In this document: piece after piece, positions 34,385-42,238 of the stretch
Numbering within the stretch: the first letter of the stretch is position 1
Layout of the letters: every line of letters begins with the position of its first letter
Source: Thiobacillus denitrificans
GTDB taxonomy: Bacteria; Pseudomonadota; Gammaproteobacteria; Burkholderiales; Thiobacillaceae
Length of the DNA: 42,238 nucleotides
Direction: 5' to 3'
Assembly: GCF_001530125.1 (NCBI RefSeq)
Contig: NZ_LDUG01000015.1
Location: forward strand, 1-42,238
Notes under the pieces: model-generated
What the model was told of the DNA's origin: nothing
Seen by the model: the letters and a program-made list of their open reading frames with translations, nothing else
The model's database searches: none
Program-made: the position numbers and the translations under genes

Positions 34385-35248
34385 ATGAACAAACCCACCT
34401 TGAAGCAGCGTCTGGCGCAAGCCCGGGCCGTGCTGGCCCCCGGTGTCTATGACGCGCTGAGCGCCCTGCTGGCAGAGCAGGCCGGGTTTGAGGCGCTTTA
34501 CCTGTCGGGGGCCTCGATCGCCTACACCCGGCTGGGCCGCTCCGATGTCGGCCTCACGACCTTCCCCGAAGTGGCCGACACGCTGGCCCGCATCACCGAG
34601 CGGGTCAGCCTGCCGATCATCGTGGACGCCGACACCGGCTTTGGCAATGCGCTCAACGTGATGCGCACGGTCAGGGGCTTCGAGCGCGCGGGCGCGGCCA
34701 TGATCCAACTCGAAGACCAGACCTTTCCCAAACGTTGCGGCCATCTGGACGGAAAATCCGTGGTGCCGGTGGCGGAGATGGTGGGCAAGCTCAAGGCCGC
34801 GCTCGATGCGCGCACCAGCAGCGACACGCTGATCCTGGCCCGTACCGATGCGCTGGCGGTGGAGGGGCTCGACGCCGCCCTGGAGCGGGCCGAGCGTTAT
34901 CTGGAATGCGGCGTGGATGCCCTGTTCATCGAGGCCTTGCGCACGCCCGAGCAGATGGATGCCGCCTGTCAACGTTTTGGCCAGCGCATCCCCCTGCTGG
35001 CCAATATGGTGGAAGGCGGCAAGACGCCGGTACAAAGCGCCGCCGAACTGCAAGCCCGTGGTTTTCGCATCGTCATCTTCCCCGGCGGCACGGCGCGCGC
35101 CGTGGCGCATACCCTGCAAGGCTACTACGCCAGCCTGCACCAGCACCAGACCACAGCGCCGTGGCAGAAGCAGATGCTGGACTTTGATGGTCTCAATGAA
35201 GTCATCGGCACAGCGGAACTTATGGCGGCCGGAAGGCGGTACCAGTAG
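34385..35248 (+). CDS. Isocitrate lyase/PEP mutase-family lyase (dimethylmalate lyase-like)
   Basis: 287 residues. VLAPGVYDALSALLAEQAGF and LYLSGASIAYTRLG at the N-terminus, [13 protein letters not shown] near 80, LEDQTFPKRCGHLDGKSVVP near 108 with the catalytic Cys, and LIEALRTPEQ-like and NMVEGGKTPV segments later. The Cys and KRCGH loop indicate a lyase that releases pyruvate or another keto acid, not a PEP mutase. It is the last gene of the rightward operon, two bases after the flavoprotein gene. A diverged counterpart lies at 4634-5509. Oxaloacetate hydrolase-like activity is an alternative. Confidence 0.88.
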   Translation: MNKPTLKQRLAQARAVLAPGVYDALSALLAEQAGFEALYLSGASIAYTRLGRSDVGLTTFPEVADTLARITERVSLPIIVDADTGFGNALNVMRTVRGFERAGAAMIQLEDQTFPKRCGHLDGKSVVPVAEMVGKLKAALDARTSSDTLILARTDALAVEGLDAALERAERYLECGVDALFIEALRTPEQMDAACQRFGQRIPLLANMVEGGKTPVQSAAELQARGFRIVIFPGGTARAVAHTLQGYYASLHQHQTTAPWQKQMLDFDGLNEVIGTAELMAAGRRYQ

Positions 35249-35547
35249 GGTCCATTTGGTTTCATTGCGAGTTTCTCACTTCGATAGGGCTCTAAATCGA
35301 ACTGGCTCGTGCCATCGGAAACAATGAGCCTTAGAAGTTCCAGTGGTAGTCAATCGACAAAATACCTGCAATTTTCTTGAGTTGGAATACTGAATTTCCA
35401 AAGGATCACGCCAAGTGATCTTCACTCAAAGACCACACTTCTCATCAACAAAAAATCACGCTTTTTTTGTTCGAGTCTGCGCCGTCATGAAGATGACACA
35501 TAGGCTGGTTACGCTTACTGCACAACCACTTGTATAGATAACTACAT
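35249..35547 (+). other. AT-richer spacer between the catabolic operon and the phn locus
   Basis: No gene is seen. Two hairpins stand out: GATCAC-GCCAA-GTGATC at 35404-35420, and AACAAAAAA/TTTTTTGTT (35447-35455 and 35463-35471) with a seven-base loop. The second ends in a T run and might weakly terminate, but its stem is nearly all A-T. The last part holds the phnF promoter region. Confidence 0.5.
35530..35541. promoter_or_regulatory. Candidate PhnF operator
   Basis: TTGTATAGATAA lies six bases before the phnF start codon and shares nine of twelve positions, as I recall it, with the mycobacterial PhnF site TGGTATAGACCA. TATAGA within it could also be the -10 (with TTACGC at 35509-35514), so bound regulator would block transcription. 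Confidence 0.4.
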
Positions 35548-36276
35548 ATGAGTCTTTACGCAGTCAGCAGAGAAAACGGAGAAGCGCTTTACGCGCAAAT
35601 TGCCCGCCAACTGGAGCAAGAAGTTGCCACAGCCTATGGGCCCGGAGATTGCCTCCCGGCGGAGGGCCTTCTTGCTGTGCGATTCGGCGTCAATCGCCAC
35701 ACGTTGCGACGCGCCATAGATGAGTTGGTGGAATCCGGCCTGCTGGAGCGCCGACACGGACGTGGTGTGTTTGTGCTGGACAGTCAGATTGACTATCAGA
35801 TCGGTGCTGGTACGCGGTTCACGGAGAACCTTGCAGCGCTCGGACTACAACCGGAAAATCGCATTTTGTGCTTACAGACACTGGCCGCTACAGAACGCGT
35901 GGCACAACGCCTGGCGCTGAATGTCGGCGATAGGGTGTTTTGGATTGAAACTTTGCGCACCGCGGCTGATCGGCCACTGTGCGTGATCTCGCATTTCATC
36001 CCGGCAGAGCGCTTTGCCGGCCTCGATACACGCTACACCGGTGAGTCGCTGCACCGGTTTCTGACCGCCACGTACGGCTGCCCATTGCGAAGAACAGAAA
36101 GCCTGGTGACAGCGGTGCTCCCGCAGGGAGATGACGCAAAGTTGCTGGGCATGCCGCAGAACCGACCGGTGCTGCGGGTGAAGAGTGTGAATGTAGACGA
36201 CCGGGATGGAAGCCCAGTCGAATACGCCATCACCCGGTTTCGCGCCGACCGGATCCAACTGCGCATCAACCCGTGA
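35548..36276 (+). CDS. phnF: PhnF, GntR/UTRA regulator of phosphonate genes
   Basis: 242 residues: winged helix-turn-helix at about 10-75 (LLAVRFGVNRHTLRRAIDELVESGLLERRHGRGVFV) and UTRA domain at about 95-235. It matches the PhnF subgroup that precedes carbon-phosphorus lyase operons and represses them in response to phosphate or phosphonate status. It starts about 300 bases after the catabolic operon and 48 bases before phnD. No strong ribosome site is seen before the ATG, and the promoter elements lie very close, so a short leader is likely. Confidence 0.88.
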   Translation: MSLYAVSRENGEALYAQIARQLEQEVATAYGPGDCLPAEGLLAVRFGVNRHTLRRAIDELVESGLLERRHGRGVFVLDSQIDYQIGAGTRFTENLAALGLQPENRILCLQTLAATERVAQRLALNVGDRVFWIETLRTAADRPLCVISHFIPAERFAGLDTRYTGESLHRFLTATYGCPLRRTESLVTAVLPQGDDAKLLGMPQNRPVLRVKSVNVDDRDGSPVEYAITRFRADRIQLRINP

Positions 36277-36324
36277 CTGACCAGTCAATCAACCTTGTTT
36301 ATTTACCCCACAGGAGCTTTTCTG

Positions 36325-37194
36325 ATGTATTTGAAACCTACCCTTATGGCAAGCGCGCTGGCGCTGACCCTTTCCCTGGCCGCTGTCTCCGCGCAGGCAC
36401 GCGACATCGTCATGGGCATTCTTCCGGCCGAAAACAACGAGGAGATGATCGCCAAGTTCGAACCGATGCGCGCCCATCTTGAGAAAAAACTCGGGCAGAA
36501 GGTCAAGCTCTACACGGCCACCGACTATTCCGGCGTGATCGAGGCGATGAAGAAAAAACGGCTCGATATTGCCTGGTTTGGCGCGCTGTCCTACTACCTC
36601 GCCGAGCGGGAAGCCGGCGCCGAGGCTTTCGCTGTGGGCATCGGTTCCTCGGGCAAGCCGACCTATTGGGGTTACCTGCTAGTCCCCGCGGATTCCCCGG
36701 CGAAGTCGTTGGCGGACCTGCGCGGCAAATCGGCGGCCTTCGTGGAGCCGGCCTCCGGTTCCGGCGGGCTGGCACCGACCTACATGGTGAAGAAGGCCAG
36801 CGGGATGACGCCTGAGCAGTTCTTCGGCAAGTTCACCTGGGCCGGCTCGCACGATGCCTCGATCATGGCGGTCAAGAACGGAACCGTGGACGTGGCCGCC
36901 GCCGCCGATGCCACCTACGAACGCATGATCAAGGCCGGCATCATCAACGCCGACACCCTGCGCATCGTCGCCCGTCTGGAGTTGCCGGGCCCGCCGCTGA
37001 CCTATCGCAAGGATCTGCCTTCTGACCTCAAGAAGAAGATTCAGGACGCCATCGTCAATGCCCATAACGAGGGCGTCAAGGTGTCCGGCTTCGGCACCAT
37101 TGCCCGCTACGACGCGATCACGCCGGCCGATTACCAGCCGGTCCGCGACATGGTGAATGAACTCAGCCTGAAGCGAGAGCAGTTGCTCAAATAA
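36325..37194 (+). CDS. phnD: PhnD, periplasmic phosphonate-binding protein
   Basis: 289 residues with a signal peptide cleaved after AQA (MYLKPTLMASALALTLSLAA start). The mature domain carries MGILPAENNEEM, the ATDYSGVIEAMKKKRLDIAWFGALSYYLA segment near residues 66-95 and GSHDASIMAVKNGTVDVAAAADATYERM near 175, all PhnD features. Start chosen from CAGGAG upstream. First transport gene, placed ahead of phnC rather than after it as in E. coli. Confidence 0.92.
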   Translation: MYLKPTLMASALALTLSLAAVSAQARDIVMGILPAENNEEMIAKFEPMRAHLEKKLGQKVKLYTATDYSGVIEAMKKKRLDIAWFGALSYYLAEREAGAEAFAVGIGSSGKPTYWGYLLVPADSPAKSLADLRGKSAAFVEPASGSGGLAPTYMVKKASGMTPEQFFGKFTWAGSHDASIMAVKNGTVDVAAAADATYERMIKAGIINADTLRIVARLELPGPPLTYRKDLPSDLKKKIQDAIVNAHNEGVKVSGFGTIARYDAITPADYQPVRDMVNELSLKREQLLK

Positions 37195-37249
37195 CCCGGA
37201 CAGGGTGGGCAACGCTTGTTGTCCATCCCGTCTCACCAAAAAGATAATC

Positions 37250-38029
37250 ATGTCTACCATTTCAATTGAATCCGTGACGAAGCGATTCCCGAATGGCTTC
37301 GAGGCGCTCAAGGGCATCAGCACCGAGATCGCCGCGGGAAGTTTCACCGTGATCCTCGGGCCGAGCGGCGCCGGAAAATCGACCTTGCTGCGCTTGCTCA
37401 ACGGCCTGGAGATCCCCAGCGGCGGAAGCATCCGGATTGCCGGTGAAGCGCTGGACAAGGGCAACTTGCGCAAGCTGCGCTCCAGTGTCGCCATGGTGTT
37501 CCAGCAGTTCAACCTGGTCGATCGCCTGTCGGTGGTCACCAACGTCCTGACCGGGCGTCTCGCGCACCGCTCCTGGGTCGGCAGCGTGTTTTATCTGTTC
37601 CGCACCGAGGACATGGATATCGCCCAGCAAGCCCTGGCGCGCGTCGGGCTCACCGACAAGGCCTGGAGCCGGGCCGACAAGCTCTCCGGCGGGCAGCAGC
37701 AGCGCGTGGGCATCGCCCGCGCGCTGGCGCAGCGGCCGAAAGTGATCCTGGCCGACGAGCCGGTGGCAAGCCTCGACCCGGTCTCCAGCGAAGAGATCAT
37801 GGGCTTGCTGCGTGAAATCCGCGACCGCGACGGCATTACCGTCGTCGTCAACCTGCATCAGGTGGACCTGGCCAAGCGTTTCGCCGATCGCATCATCGGC
37901 ATGAACAGCGGCCGCGTCGTGTTCGACGGCCCGCCCGCCGAACTGTCGCCGCAGGCCCTGCGCACCATTTATCAACGCGAAGGCATGGAACATGACAACC
38001 ATCTCGATCTGGCGCTGGCCTACGCCTAA
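37250..38029 (+). CDS. phnC: PhnC, phosphonate ABC transporter ATPase
   Basis: 259 residues. Walker A GPSGAGKST at 37-45, Q-loop VFQQFNLVDRLSVVTNVLTGRL near 83-104, signature LSGGQQQRVGIARAL at 145-159 and Walker B VILADEP at 165-171. FYLF and NLHQVDLAKRFADRIIGMNSGRVVFDG are PhnC-typical. The 3' end overlaps phnE by 38 bases in another frame, so the last dozen residues are coded together with the permease N-terminus. ATG 55 bases after phnD. Confidence 0.92.
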   Translation: MSTISIESVTKRFPNGFEALKGISTEIAAGSFTVILGPSGAGKSTLLRLLNGLEIPSGGSIRIAGEALDKGNLRKLRSSVAMVFQQFNLVDRLSVVTNVLTGRLAHRSWVGSVFYLFRTEDMDIAQQALARVGLTDKAWSRADKLSGGQQQRVGIARALAQRPKVILADEPVASLDPVSSEEIMGLLREIRDRDGITVVVNLHQVDLAKRFADRIIGMNSGRVVFDGPPAELSPQALRTIYQREGMEHDNHLDLALAYA

Positions 38030-38807
38030 CGGCCTGCCGCCGCTGCCGCTCGTCGCGGCGCTGTGCGCGGTGCTGGGCGCGATGTGGTTTACCGCGTCGC
38101 TGGTGGAGGTGGATTGGGTCCACCTCGTCGGCTCGCTGGGCAAAATGGCGGCTTTCGCCGGCCATTTCCTCGTGAGGCCCGACTGGGAGTATCTGCCGCA
38201 ATTGTTCGACAAAATGTTGGAGACCATCGAGATGACGGTGCTGGCGACGGCGATTGCGATCGTGGTGAGCCTGCCGCTGGGCGTGCTGGCCGCGCGCAAT
38301 GCCACGCCGCACATCGTCGTGTACCGCGTGGTCCGGGATCTGCTGAGCCTTATGCGCGCGCTGCCGGAGCTGGTGTGGGCGCTGGTGTTCGTCTCGGCCG
38401 TGGGGCTGGGGCCGCTGCCCGGCGTGATGGCGCTGGCCCTGGTGACGGTCGGCTTCATGGGCAAGTTCTTTGCCGAAGCCATCGAGGTGGTCGATCACAA
38501 GCCGGTCGAAGGTGTGCGGGCGCACGGCGCCGGCTGGTTGCAGGTGCGCCTGTTCGCCATGCTGCCGCAGGCACTGCCCGATTTCGTCGGCACGGTGATG
38601 TACATCCTTGACCACAACCTGCGCGCCGCCACCATTCTTGGCCTGGTCGGCGCCGGCGGCATCGGCTACGACCTGGTGATGGCGATGCGCCTGTTCCAGT
38701 ACGACCGCTTGATATTGATCGCGCTGGCGATTTACCTGGTGGTGACGCTGCTGGACCGCTTGTCGGATCAGTTGCGCAGCCGCATCATTCACGGAGCGCG
38801 GGCATGA
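37992..38807 (+). CDS. phnE: PhnE, phosphonate ABC permease (first copy)
   Basis: 271 residues with six or so membrane helices. The EAA-type coupling loop reads GFMGKFFAEAIEVVDHKPVEGVRAHGAG near residues 154-182; the helix LLSLMRALPELVWALVFVSAVGLGPLPG and the C-terminal LRAATILGLVGAGGIGYDL are PhnE hallmarks. It overlaps phnC by 38 bases and the second phnE by four. The two copies probably form a heterodimeric channel. Confidence 0.92.
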   Translation: MTTISIWRWPTPNGLPPLPLVAALCAVLGAMWFTASLVEVDWVHLVGSLGKMAAFAGHFLVRPDWEYLPQLFDKMLETIEMTVLATAIAIVVSLPLGVLAARNATPHIVVYRVVRDLLSLMRALPELVWALVFVSAVGLGPLPGVMALALVTVGFMGKFFAEAIEVVDHKPVEGVRAHGAGWLQVRLFAMLPQALPDFVGTVMYILDHNLRAATILGLVGAGGIGYDLVMAMRLFQYDRLILIALAIYLVVTLLDRLSDQLRSRIIHGARA

Positions 38808-39613
38808 ACAAGATCAGCAAAATATATACGGCTTCGTCGGTGCCGGCCTTTCCCCCCAGGCCGCGCAACCTGTTCCCGGTATGGCTGGCGGCGACATTGG
38901 CGGTGCTGTGGCTGATCGTGCACGACCTGGAGATATCGTTCGAGACGCTGGTCTACGGCGTGGCGGACATGGGCGAATATTTCAGCCGTTACCGCGAGCC
39001 CGATTTTTCAGACTTATCTAGATATCTGGAGCTGATGGGGATCACGCTGGCCACCGCCCTGTGGGGCACGGTGTTTGCGCTGGTGGTGGGATTTTTCCTG
39101 GCGCCGCTGGCGGCGCGCAACCTGTCGCCGCATCCGCTGGTCTACCGCCTGGTGCGCGAGGTGCTGAACTTCATGCGCGCCATGCCCGACCTGCTGCTGG
39201 CCCTGGTCTTCGTCGCCGCCCTTGGGCTGGGGCCGCTGCCCGGCGCCTTGGCGCTGGGGGTGCATACCGCCGGTTTCCTCGGCAAGTTCTTTGCCGAGAG
39301 CCTGGAGCGCGTCGACCAGGGGGTCTATGAAGGCGTTGCATCGACCGGCGCGAATTTCCCGCAACTCGTCATGTATGCCGGCTGGCCGTCGATCCTGCGC
39401 GAGGCGCTGGGCTTCACCCTCTACATCCTGGACCGCAACGTGCGCATGGCCTCGGTGCTCGGCCTGGTCGGCGCCGGCGGCATCGGACTGGCCTTGCACG
39501 ACACGGTCAGAATGTTTGACTACGGCAAGTCGGGAGCGCTGATTCTCGTCATCCTGGTCACCATTTTGATCATCGACTACGCCTCGGCGTGGCTGCGCAG
39601 GCGACTGGGCTGA
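38804..39613 (+). CDS. phnE: PhnE, phosphonate ABC permease (second copy)
   Basis: 269 residues, same plan as the first copy: LNFMRAMPDLLLALVFVAALGLGPLPG, the coupling loop GFLGKFFAESLERVDQGVYEGVASTGAN and VRMASVLGLVGAGGIGLAL. The copies share these motifs but differ in the N-terminal third, so it is not a recent tandem duplicate. The stop is followed by 43 bases to phnG. Confidence 0.92.
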   Translation: MNKISKIYTASSVPAFPPRPRNLFPVWLAATLAVLWLIVHDLEISFETLVYGVADMGEYFSRYREPDFSDLSRYLELMGITLATALWGTVFALVVGFFLAPLAARNLSPHPLVYRLVREVLNFMRAMPDLLLALVFVAALGLGPLPGALALGVHTAGFLGKFFAESLERVDQGVYEGVASTGANFPQLVMYAGWPSILREALGFTLYILDRNVRMASVLGLVGAGGIGLALHDTVRMFDYGKSGALILVILVTILIIDYASAWLRRRLG

Positions 39614-39656
39614 TCAACCTGGACCGCAAAGAACCGCTATCTGAAAGCACTCCCCC

Positions 39657-40148
39657 ATGACACTTACCTATCCCATGCCCGAGGGCATGCCGGTGCGCGC
39701 CCAATGGCCGCGCCTGTTGCTGGCTTGCCCGCCCGAGTCGGTGCGCGCCCTGGCACGCCGCCTGTGCGAGCAGCACGCGGTGCAAGATATTCAACTGCCC
39801 CAATCGGGCCTGGCCCTGCTCAAGCTGCGCGACAGCGCACAGGGCGAGGCCTATTACCCCGGCGAAGTGCCGCTGGCTGTGGCCCGTGTGCGCGTGACCA
39901 GCGCCGACGGCACCTTGTCCGAAGGCGCTGCGCAATTGCTCGACGACCGCGCCAGCCTGGCGCGCGCCATCGCCGTGATCGATGCCGTGCTGGCGGGCCA
40001 GTTGCCTGGCCATGAAGCAGCGCTGCCGGTGCTGGCCGCCGGACAGGCGCGCCTGTCCGAACAAAAAGCGCAGCGCCAAGCCTTGCTGGCGACCACGCGG
40101 GTGGATTTTTCGCTGCTGGGCACAACAGAGGAAGACGATGATGAGTGA
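39657..40148 (+). CDS. phnG: PhnG, carbon-phosphorus lyase core subunit
   Basis: 163 residues, typical PhnG. It is part of the PhnGHIJ core, and with PhnI attaches phosphonate to the ribose of ATP in place of adenine. The middle GEAYYPGEVPLAVARVRV and the acidic C-terminus are visible. No strong ribosome site precedes the ATG. The stop codon overlaps the start of phnH. Confidence 0.88.
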   Translation: MTLTYPMPEGMPVRAQWPRLLLACPPESVRALARRLCEQHAVQDIQLPQSGLALLKLRDSAQGEAYYPGEVPLAVARVRVTSADGTLSEGAAQLLDDRASLARAIAVIDAVLAGQLPGHEAALPVLAAGQARLSEQKAQRQALLATTRVDFSLLGTTEEDDDE

Positions 40149-40719
40149 AGTAACAGACCAAGACCTGCAAGCCTGGGGCCCGCAGCGCCAGCAAGGCGTG
40201 TTTCGCCAGTTGATGCGCGCCTTCAGTTTTCCGGGCCGCATTGAAACCCTGGCGGGCGACGCCGCGCTGACGCAAACGCTGGCAACGCTGGTCGACAGCG
40301 AGGTCACGCTGGCCGACCCGCAGCAACTGATCGACGCGTTGACGCGCCAGCGCCTGCAAACCCGCATGGCAGGCGCCGAACGGGCGCAATTCATTGTGGC
40401 CGACGGCGGCCTGCCACCGGCCTTCGAGCCCAGCCTGGGCACGCTGGAGTCGCCCGAGCTGGGCGCCACGATCTTGCTGCAAGTCGCCAAGCTGGGCGAG
40501 GGCGCCGCATGGCAGCTTTCAGGCCCCGGCATCGCCGCCAGCCAGTCGCTGGCCATCGCCGGGCTGGACCCGGCCTGGATAGCGCGCCGCCGGTGCTGGA
40601 ACGAAGGTTTCCCGCTGGGCGTGGACCTGATCCTGATCGACCGCAGCCGCGTCCTTGCCTTGCCCAGAACCACGTCCATCACGCCCGTCACCCGCATCAC
40701 CGCACAAGGAGAACAATAA
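40138..40719 (+). CDS. phnH: PhnH, carbon-phosphorus lyase core subunit
   Basis: 193 residues, full length for PhnH. GVFRQLMRAFSFPGRIETL at residues 20-38 and RCWNEGFPLGVDLILIDRSRVLALPRTTSI near the C-terminus are family features. Two adjacent ATG codons (40138 and 40141) share an AGGA site; the second has the more usual spacing. It overlaps phnG by 11 bases and phnI by one (TAATG). Confidence 0.9.
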   Translation: MMSEVTDQDLQAWGPQRQQGVFRQLMRAFSFPGRIETLAGDAALTQTLATLVDSEVTLADPQQLIDALTRQRLQTRMAGAERAQFIVADGGLPPAFEPSLGTLESPELGATILLQVAKLGEGAAWQLSGPGIAASQSLAIAGLDPAWIARRRCWNEGFPLGVDLILIDRSRVLALPRTTSITPVTRITAQGEQ

Positions 40720-41846
40720 TGGGTTATGTTGCCATCAAAGGCGGCGGGCGCGCCATCGAAGGCTCGCACGCCGCCGTCGAAGCCCTGCGCACGGCAGAAG
40801 GCGATGCGGGCGCGCCCTTGTCGCTGTCCGCCATTGAGCACCAGTTGCGTCTGCTGACCTCGCGCGTGGTGTCCGAGGGCGGGCTCTACCACCCGCGTCT
40901 GGCGGCACTGGCCATCAAGCAGATGCAGGGCGACACGCTCGAAGCCGCTTTTGCCCTGCGCGCCTACCGCTCGACCAAGCCGCGCCTGCTGGAAATGCCG
41001 GTGCAGGACACCTCGAAGATGCGCCTGATCCGGCGCATCTCCTCGGCCTTCAAGGACATTCCGGGCGGCCAGATGCTCGGGCCGACTTACGATTACGCCT
41101 TGCGCCTGATGCGGCTGGACCTGGCCGACGAATCGCCCGAGGCGTTTCGCAGCGTCGCCAGCCGCTTCATGCAGCAGCGCCCGGGCGCGGACCTGCCCGA
41201 CACCTTCCCCAAAGTGCTGGACGCCTTGCGCGCCGACGGCTTGCTGCCGCCGCTGGCTACCCGGGCGCAAGACGCCTTTGACATCACCCGCGAGCCGCTG
41301 GTCTTTCCGGTGCCGCGCTCGGCGGCGCTGGCCACCATGGCGCGGGCCGAAACCGGGTCGCTGCTGGCCATTGCGTACTCCAACATGCGCGGCTACGGCG
41401 ACGTACACCCGACCATTGCCGAACTGCGCGTGGGCTACCTGCCCGTCATGCTGCCGCACCCGGTCACCGGTGAGTTGATCGAGGCCGGCGAGGTGCTGAT
41501 GACCGAATGCGAGGTGGTCGCCATGTACGAAAGCGACGACAACGACGGACCGCCGGTTTTCACCCTCGGCTATGGCGCCTGCTTCGGGCACAACGAGGTC
41601 AAGGCCATTGCCATGGCGATTCTCGACCGCGCGCTGCAAAAAGGCATGCGCGACGGCCCCAGCAACCCCTCGGAAGACCCGGAATTCGTGCTGCTGCACG
41701 TCGACGGCGTCGATTCGATGGGTTTTGCCAGCCACTACAAGATGCCGCACTACGTGACCTTCCAGTCCGATATGGACCGTCTGCGCACCACGCAGTCCAA
41801 GGCCACGCAGTCCACGGTAACTGCCACACAAGGAGTCAAGGCATGA
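40719..41846 (+). CDS. phnI: PhnI, carbon-phosphorus lyase core subunit
   Basis: 375 residues. MGYVAIKGGGRAIEGSHAAV, the Glu/Gln-rich QLRLLTSRVVSEGGLYHPRLAALAIKQ, and PDTFPKVLDALRADGLL are PhnI motifs. It is the nucleosidase-like subunit that displaces adenine from ATP to give the phosphonate ribose triphosphate. The C-terminal 20 residues are Thr/Gln/Ser-rich and probably disordered. Four-base overlap with phnJ. Confidence 0.92.
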   Translation: MGYVAIKGGGRAIEGSHAAVEALRTAEGDAGAPLSLSAIEHQLRLLTSRVVSEGGLYHPRLAALAIKQMQGDTLEAAFALRAYRSTKPRLLEMPVQDTSKMRLIRRISSAFKDIPGGQMLGPTYDYALRLMRLDLADESPEAFRSVASRFMQQRPGADLPDTFPKVLDALRADGLLPPLATRAQDAFDITREPLVFPVPRSAALATMARAETGSLLAIAYSNMRGYGDVHPTIAELRVGYLPVMLPHPVTGELIEAGEVLMTECEVVAMYESDDNDGPPVFTLGYGACFGHNEVKAIAMAILDRALQKGMRDGPSNPSEDPEFVLLHVDGVDSMGFASHYKMPHYVTFQSDMDRLRTTQSKATQSTVTATQGVKA

Positions 41847-42238
41847 ACCCCGGCTACGAACTGCCACAAGACGAAGCCGCTTACAGCTTCGGTTTTCTCG
41901 ACGAATACGCCAAGCGCGAGGTGCGCCGCTGCATCCTCAAAGCCATCAGCATCCCCGGCTACCAGACGCCCTACGCTTCGCGCGAAATGCCCATGGGCCG
42001 GGGCTTTGGCACCGGCGGCCTGCAAGTCACCTTGTCTTTAATCGGCCCGGACGACAACCTCAAGGTGATTGACCAGGGCGCCGACGACTCGGTCAACGCG
42101 GTCAATTTGCGCCAGTTTGTCGAGCTGACCTGCCCCGGCGTCGACACCACCGAGCGCACGCAGGAAGCGACGCTGATCCAGTCGCGCCACCGCATTCCCG
42201 AGACGCCGCTGACTGAAGACCAGGTGCTGGTGCTGCAA
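41843..42238 (+). CDS. phnJ: PhnJ, radical-SAM carbon-phosphorus lyase, partial
   Basis: The first 132 codons are present, read to the right edge. YSFGFLDEYAKREVRRCILKAISIPGYQTPYASREMPMGRGFGTGGLQVTLSLIGP-like N-terminus is diagnostic of PhnJ. The enzyme cleaves the carbon-phosphorus bond by radical SAM chemistry with a [4Fe-4S] cluster, but the cluster cysteines lie beyond the window and could not be checked. Overlaps phnI by four bases. Confidence 0.9.
   Translation, partial: MNPGYELPQDEAAYSFGFLDEYAKREVRRCILKAISIPGYQTPYASREMPMGRGFGTGGLQVTLSLIGPDDNLKVIDQGADDSVNAVNLRQFVELTCPGVDTTERTQEATLIQSRHRIPETPLTEDQVLVLQ

Noticed and set aside
35447..35471. Rho-independent terminator in the spacer after the rightward operon
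   Set aside because: The stem is almost entirely A-T pairs and would be weak; described only as a hairpin in the spacer.
39570..41867. Very long open frame on the minus strand opposite phnG, phnH and phnI
   Set aside because: It spans three well-supported phn genes with proper starts and overlaps; its product has no recognisable motif.

Overview
The window is high-GC DNA without tRNA or rRNA genes, insertion sequences, CRISPR or phage genes. It looks like a chromosomal catabolic region of a betaproteobacterium, probably Burkholderiales (Comamonadaceae or Alcaligenaceae type). This rests on an orphan Bug/TctC-type receptor, a PrpR-type sigma-54 activator, a DUF1302/DUF1329/RND/YCF48 envelope module and the phn gene order. 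The genus is inference.

Left arm (1-18132, all minus strand). A long gene train reads leftward from a regulatory region at 18133-18368: CaiB/BaiF CoA-transferase, HyuA and HyuB (ATP-dependent oxoprolinase/hydantoinase family), HMG-CoA-lyase-family enzyme, a YCF48-like protein, an RND/MMPL exporter, DUF1302 and DUF1329 envelope proteins, an isocitrate-lyase/PEP-mutase-family lyase, LeuC and LeuD, an AbrB-family membrane protein, an isochorismatase-family amidohydrolase and a PuuE-like polysaccharide-deacetylase-family hydrolase that runs off the edge. The upstream region carries a near-perfect sigma-54 -24/-12 promoter, a full IHF consensus and paired GAAACAA/TTGTTTC boxes. The divergent gene encodes the matching PrpR-type sigma-54 activator (18369-20282).

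Right arm (20500-35248, plus strand). A GntR/HutC regulator, with a 24-bp perfect palindrome over its own promoter, precedes a Liv-type ABC importer (receptor, two permeases, two ATPases), a TctC-type receptor, a second LeuCD-like hydratase of a different lineage, HyuB, HyuA, an isochorismatase-fold protein that lacks the nucleophilic cysteine, a fumarate-reductase-like flavoprotein and a second lyase with the KRCGH motif. Six consecutive junctions are four-base ATGA overlaps.

The main observation is that both arms carry the same set of families (HyuA/HyuB, LeuCD-type hydratase, isochorismatase fold, Cys-containing isocitrate-lyase-type lyase), yet the members differ in length, order and key residues. 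I infer two related catabolic routes for cyclic amides, imides or lactams: ring opening, removal of nitrogen, hydration of a substituted maleate-type diacid, and retro-aldol cleavage to pyruvate plus a short acid. The hydratase-lyase end resembles dimethylmaleate hydratase and dimethylmalate lyase of anaerobic nicotinate catabolism. Substrates are not identifiable from sequence.

Far right (35548-42238). A phosphonate locus follows an AT-richer spacer: phnF (GntR/UTRA repressor), phnD, phnC, two phnE permeases, then the carbon-phosphorus lyase core phnG, phnH, phnI and the start of phnJ, cut by the window edge.
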